Positions 13,304 through 14,804 of a stretch of DNA of 14,804 nucleotides are shown in pieces (positions within the stretch are counted from its first letter, which is position 1; the number at the start of each line of letters is the position of its first letter). The position numbers and the translations under genes are program-made. Under the pieces are notes generated by a model that saw only the letters and a program-made list of their open reading frames with translations, ran no database searches and was not told where the DNA came from. Source of the DNA: Campylobacteraceae bacterium. GTDB lineage: Bacteria; Campylobacterota; Campylobacteria; Campylobacterales; Sulfurovaceae. The stretch spans positions 1-14,804 of the forward strand of contig JALWLW010000083.1 of assembly GCA_027081065.1 (NCBI GenBank), read 5' to 3'.

Positions 13304-13864
13304 ATGATAGCTAAAAGTTTTAGTGAAGCCATTGTTCAGATGATGGAAGAGATAGCAAAACAGATACCTGATGCTCATAAACAAGAACCTGTTCGAGCCT
13401 ATCTTACAGGTGGTGGGGCTGTTCATTACTATTGTAATGCTAGAGTTTCAGATGATGTGGATTTGATTATGCCTTTTGTTGTCAATATTCCAAAAGATTT
13501 ATTTGTGGTTTGGCTCAATAGTGAGGGGAAACTTGAACAGGTACATTATGACCACACTTACAACAGTACCTTTGGACTTCTTCATGAAGATTATGAGGAT
13601 AGAGCTGTTCACATGATAACCATTGAGGAAAAATTTGAGATTTATCTTTTAGCTCCTGAAGATTTGATTATTTCTAAAATTTCTCGTTTTGCTCAAAATG
13701 ATGAAGAGGATATTCAAAATATTATCAATACAGGCAAGGTAACCAAAGAGAGAGTTTATGAACTTGCCGATGACGCTATTCGTGTGGGTGTTGGTTTTAG
13801 AGAAGAGTGGGTACGGATGAATTTAGATGAAGTTATGGAGATGTTTCCAAAAGAAAAAGCCTAA
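13304..13864 (+). CDS. DUF6036/AbiEii-like nucleotidyltransferase, putative toxin
   Basis: This 186-residue protein has a minimal nucleotidyltransferase fold. AYLTGGGAVHYYC (32-44) has the GG-x-A loop, and RVSDDVDLIMPF (47-58) supplies the metal-binding D51-x-D53. A later LLAPEDLIISKISRFAQNDEEDIQNII (115-141; here cited as LLAPEDLIISKISRF then the DEED region) matches the K-R-DxxDI helix seen in AbiEii/MenT-type enzymes. MenT toxins of that superfamily add nucleotides to tRNA 3' ends and block translation. It is co-transcribed with the upstream helix-turn-helix gene, with a 2-base gap. The substrate is unknown, and a non-toxin role cannot be excluded. It ends 17 bp from the convergent ATPase gene. 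Confidence 0.68.
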   Translation: MIAKSFSEAIVQMMEEIAKQIPDAHKQEPVRAYLTGGGAVHYYCNARVSDDVDLIMPFVVNIPKDLFVVWLNSEGKLEQVHYDHTYNSTFGLLHEDYEDRAVHMITIEEKFEIYLLAPEDLIISKISRFAQNDEEDIQNIINTGKVTKERVYELADDAIRVGVGFREEWVRMNLDEVMEMFPKEKA

Positions 13865-13881
13865 ACTTCTTCTTTTACCCT

Positions 13882-14804
13882 TCAATACAAAAACCCAAAC
13901 AACCAAAGAGGAATCTTATTACCAGCTCCTATCTCAATATCATCTGAAACAACAAAAGAGTTTGGTATATCTTGTATCTGATTAAAACTCTTATTTTTCC
14001 CACCAATCTCAAAAGTATATTTTTCATTTATTAAAAAATCACCCTTTTTTGAAGCCAATAGTTCGTCTCCTAAAAGAGAGCTGTTTTGATGTAAACTAAA
14101 ATAGTTTTTTAACTGATTTGCAAAAAAGATTTCTCGTATTGTTCCTATTTCTATGTTTCGACAATAGGCAAAATTTAGATTGCTATTTGCCAAATATATT
14201 TTGGCAGGTTTTGAGAAGACATTGTCCCCTTTTGCTTTATGGTCTAAGATGTTAAAGATTTTACCACGATTTAGATAGTAGATGTATTGATAGAGTGTAT
14301 TTCTGTTTATCTCTATCTTTTGGGCTAGTTTTGAGATATTTAACTCATAGGGCTTAGAGCCACAGATAAGCGTGACAAGCTGTTTTAATTTTATAATGAA
14401 CTTTGGTTCAATGTTAAATATATAGGCTAAGTCATGCTCTATAGTGGTGTTGATGGTCTCATTTAATCTTATGAGAAAGGTATCTTTGGCCACTTCAAAA
14501 TAGAAAGGGTAGTAGCCATACTCTAAATACTCTTTATAAAACTCAAATGGTTTAAATTTAGACGTTAGCTCAAAAGCTATCTCTGTATGATTCTCTAAAA
14601 TATCCTCTAATGTGTAACTGTTAAACTTTTTGCCTGTTTTAAGCTCTAAAAACTCTCTAAAACTCAATCCTCCAAATCGGTACAAGATAGCTCTTCTACT
14701 AAGGTCTGCTTTTGAGTGTTCTAATTTTATGGCATTGCTTCCACTAAAAATAACTTGAAGAGAGGAGAATACATCATATATCATCTTAAGATGTTTTTCA
14801 AAAT
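13882..14804 (-). CDS. AAA+ ATPase with DUF4143 domain (partial, C-terminal part)
   Basis: This is the C-terminal 307 or so residues of a COG1373-type ATPase. The frame is open through 14804 (FEKHLK precedes MIYDVFSSLQVIFSGSNAIK), so the ATG at 14784 is internal and the Walker A/B part lies outside the window. VIFSGSNA is the sensor-1 region of these proteins. RRAILYRFGGLSFREFLEL and a winged-helix-like stretch (LNISKLAQKIEINRNTLYQY) lead into DUF4143. KGDFLI and YTFEIGGKNK resemble its C-terminal nuclease-like core. These ATPases are common in accessory regions; their function is unsettled. The final FGFLY is a normal family ending. Confidence 0.85.
   Translation of the reverse strand, partial: FEKHLKMIYDVFSSLQVIFSGSNAIKLEHSKADLSRRAILYRFGGLSFREFLELKTGKKFNSYTLEDILENHTEIAFELTSKFKPFEFYKEYLEYGYYPFYFEVAKDTFLIRLNETINTTIEHDLAYIFNIEPKFIIKLKQLVTLICGSKPYELNISKLAQKIEINRNTLYQYIYYLNRGKIFNILDHKAKGDNVFSKPAKIYLANSNLNFAYCRNIEIGTIREIFFANQLKNYFSLHQNSSLLGDELLASKKGDFLINEKYTFEIGGKNKSFNQIQDIPNSFVVSDDIEIGAGNKIPLWLFGFLY

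Overview
The window looks like a chromosomal segment of a chemolithotrophic Campylobacterota (epsilonproteobacterium), probably a Sulfurovum- or Sulfurimonas-like organism. This is inferred from the low-GC coding style, the NiFe-hydrogenase maturation gene set and the kinds of small accessory modules. No rRNA or tRNA is present to confirm it.

Layout. (1) Positions 1-2916, minus strand, hold a hydrogenase-maturation operon read right to left. It runs from a Ni/Co permease, through a small BFD-like [2Fe-2S] protein and hypB (His-rich nickel-binding GTPase), to hypC and hypD (cut by the window edge). Most junctions are overlaps or gaps of a few bases. The exception is hypB-hypC, which holds an inverted pair of degenerate 7-bp tandem repeats. 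(2) A plus-strand dual-CDGSH iron-sulfur protein (3064-3312) diverges from this operon. It converges on a minus-strand Rossmann-fold NAD(P)-dependent dehydrogenase-like gene (3333-4016). (3) Positions 4044-6350 are a toxin-antitoxin scrapyard. It has a decayed higA on the plus strand, a proline-iminopeptidase-like hydrolase, an apparently intact GNAT toxin with its antitoxin, and the C-terminal tail of a RelE/ParE-like toxin joined to a truncated COG3636-type antidote. (4) Positions 6350-10550, minus strand, encode a canonical hypF preceded by an overlapping second hypF-like gene. The second gene keeps the zinc-finger cysteines but has lost the active-site motifs of the acylphosphatase and Kae1 domains and much of the YrdC domain. 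(5) Positions 10640-14804 are a second accessory stretch. It holds a Phd/VapC pair with a 22-bp palindromic operator, a very AT-rich HEPN-type gene, a two-gene HTH/nucleotidyltransferase module driven by a perfect consensus promoter with a palindrome in its spacer, and the C-terminal part of a DUF4143 AAA+ ATPase.

How the parts fit. NiCoT would import nickel and HypB would store and insert it. HypF makes the carbamoyl-derived cyanide ligand precursor, and HypC/HypD assemble Fe(CN)2CO. HypE, HypA and the hydrogenase structural genes are not in the window; hypE may lie beyond hypD. The hypF operon and the hypBCD operon share an orientation but are separated by about 3.4 kb, much of it toxin-antitoxin and remnant genes.

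The best candidates for something not well described are the catalytically degenerate HypF paralogue translated just ahead of hypF, the HTH/nucleotidyltransferase module, the low-GC HEPN protein, and a GNAT-toxin antitoxin that appears to have swapped its N-terminal DNA-binding module.
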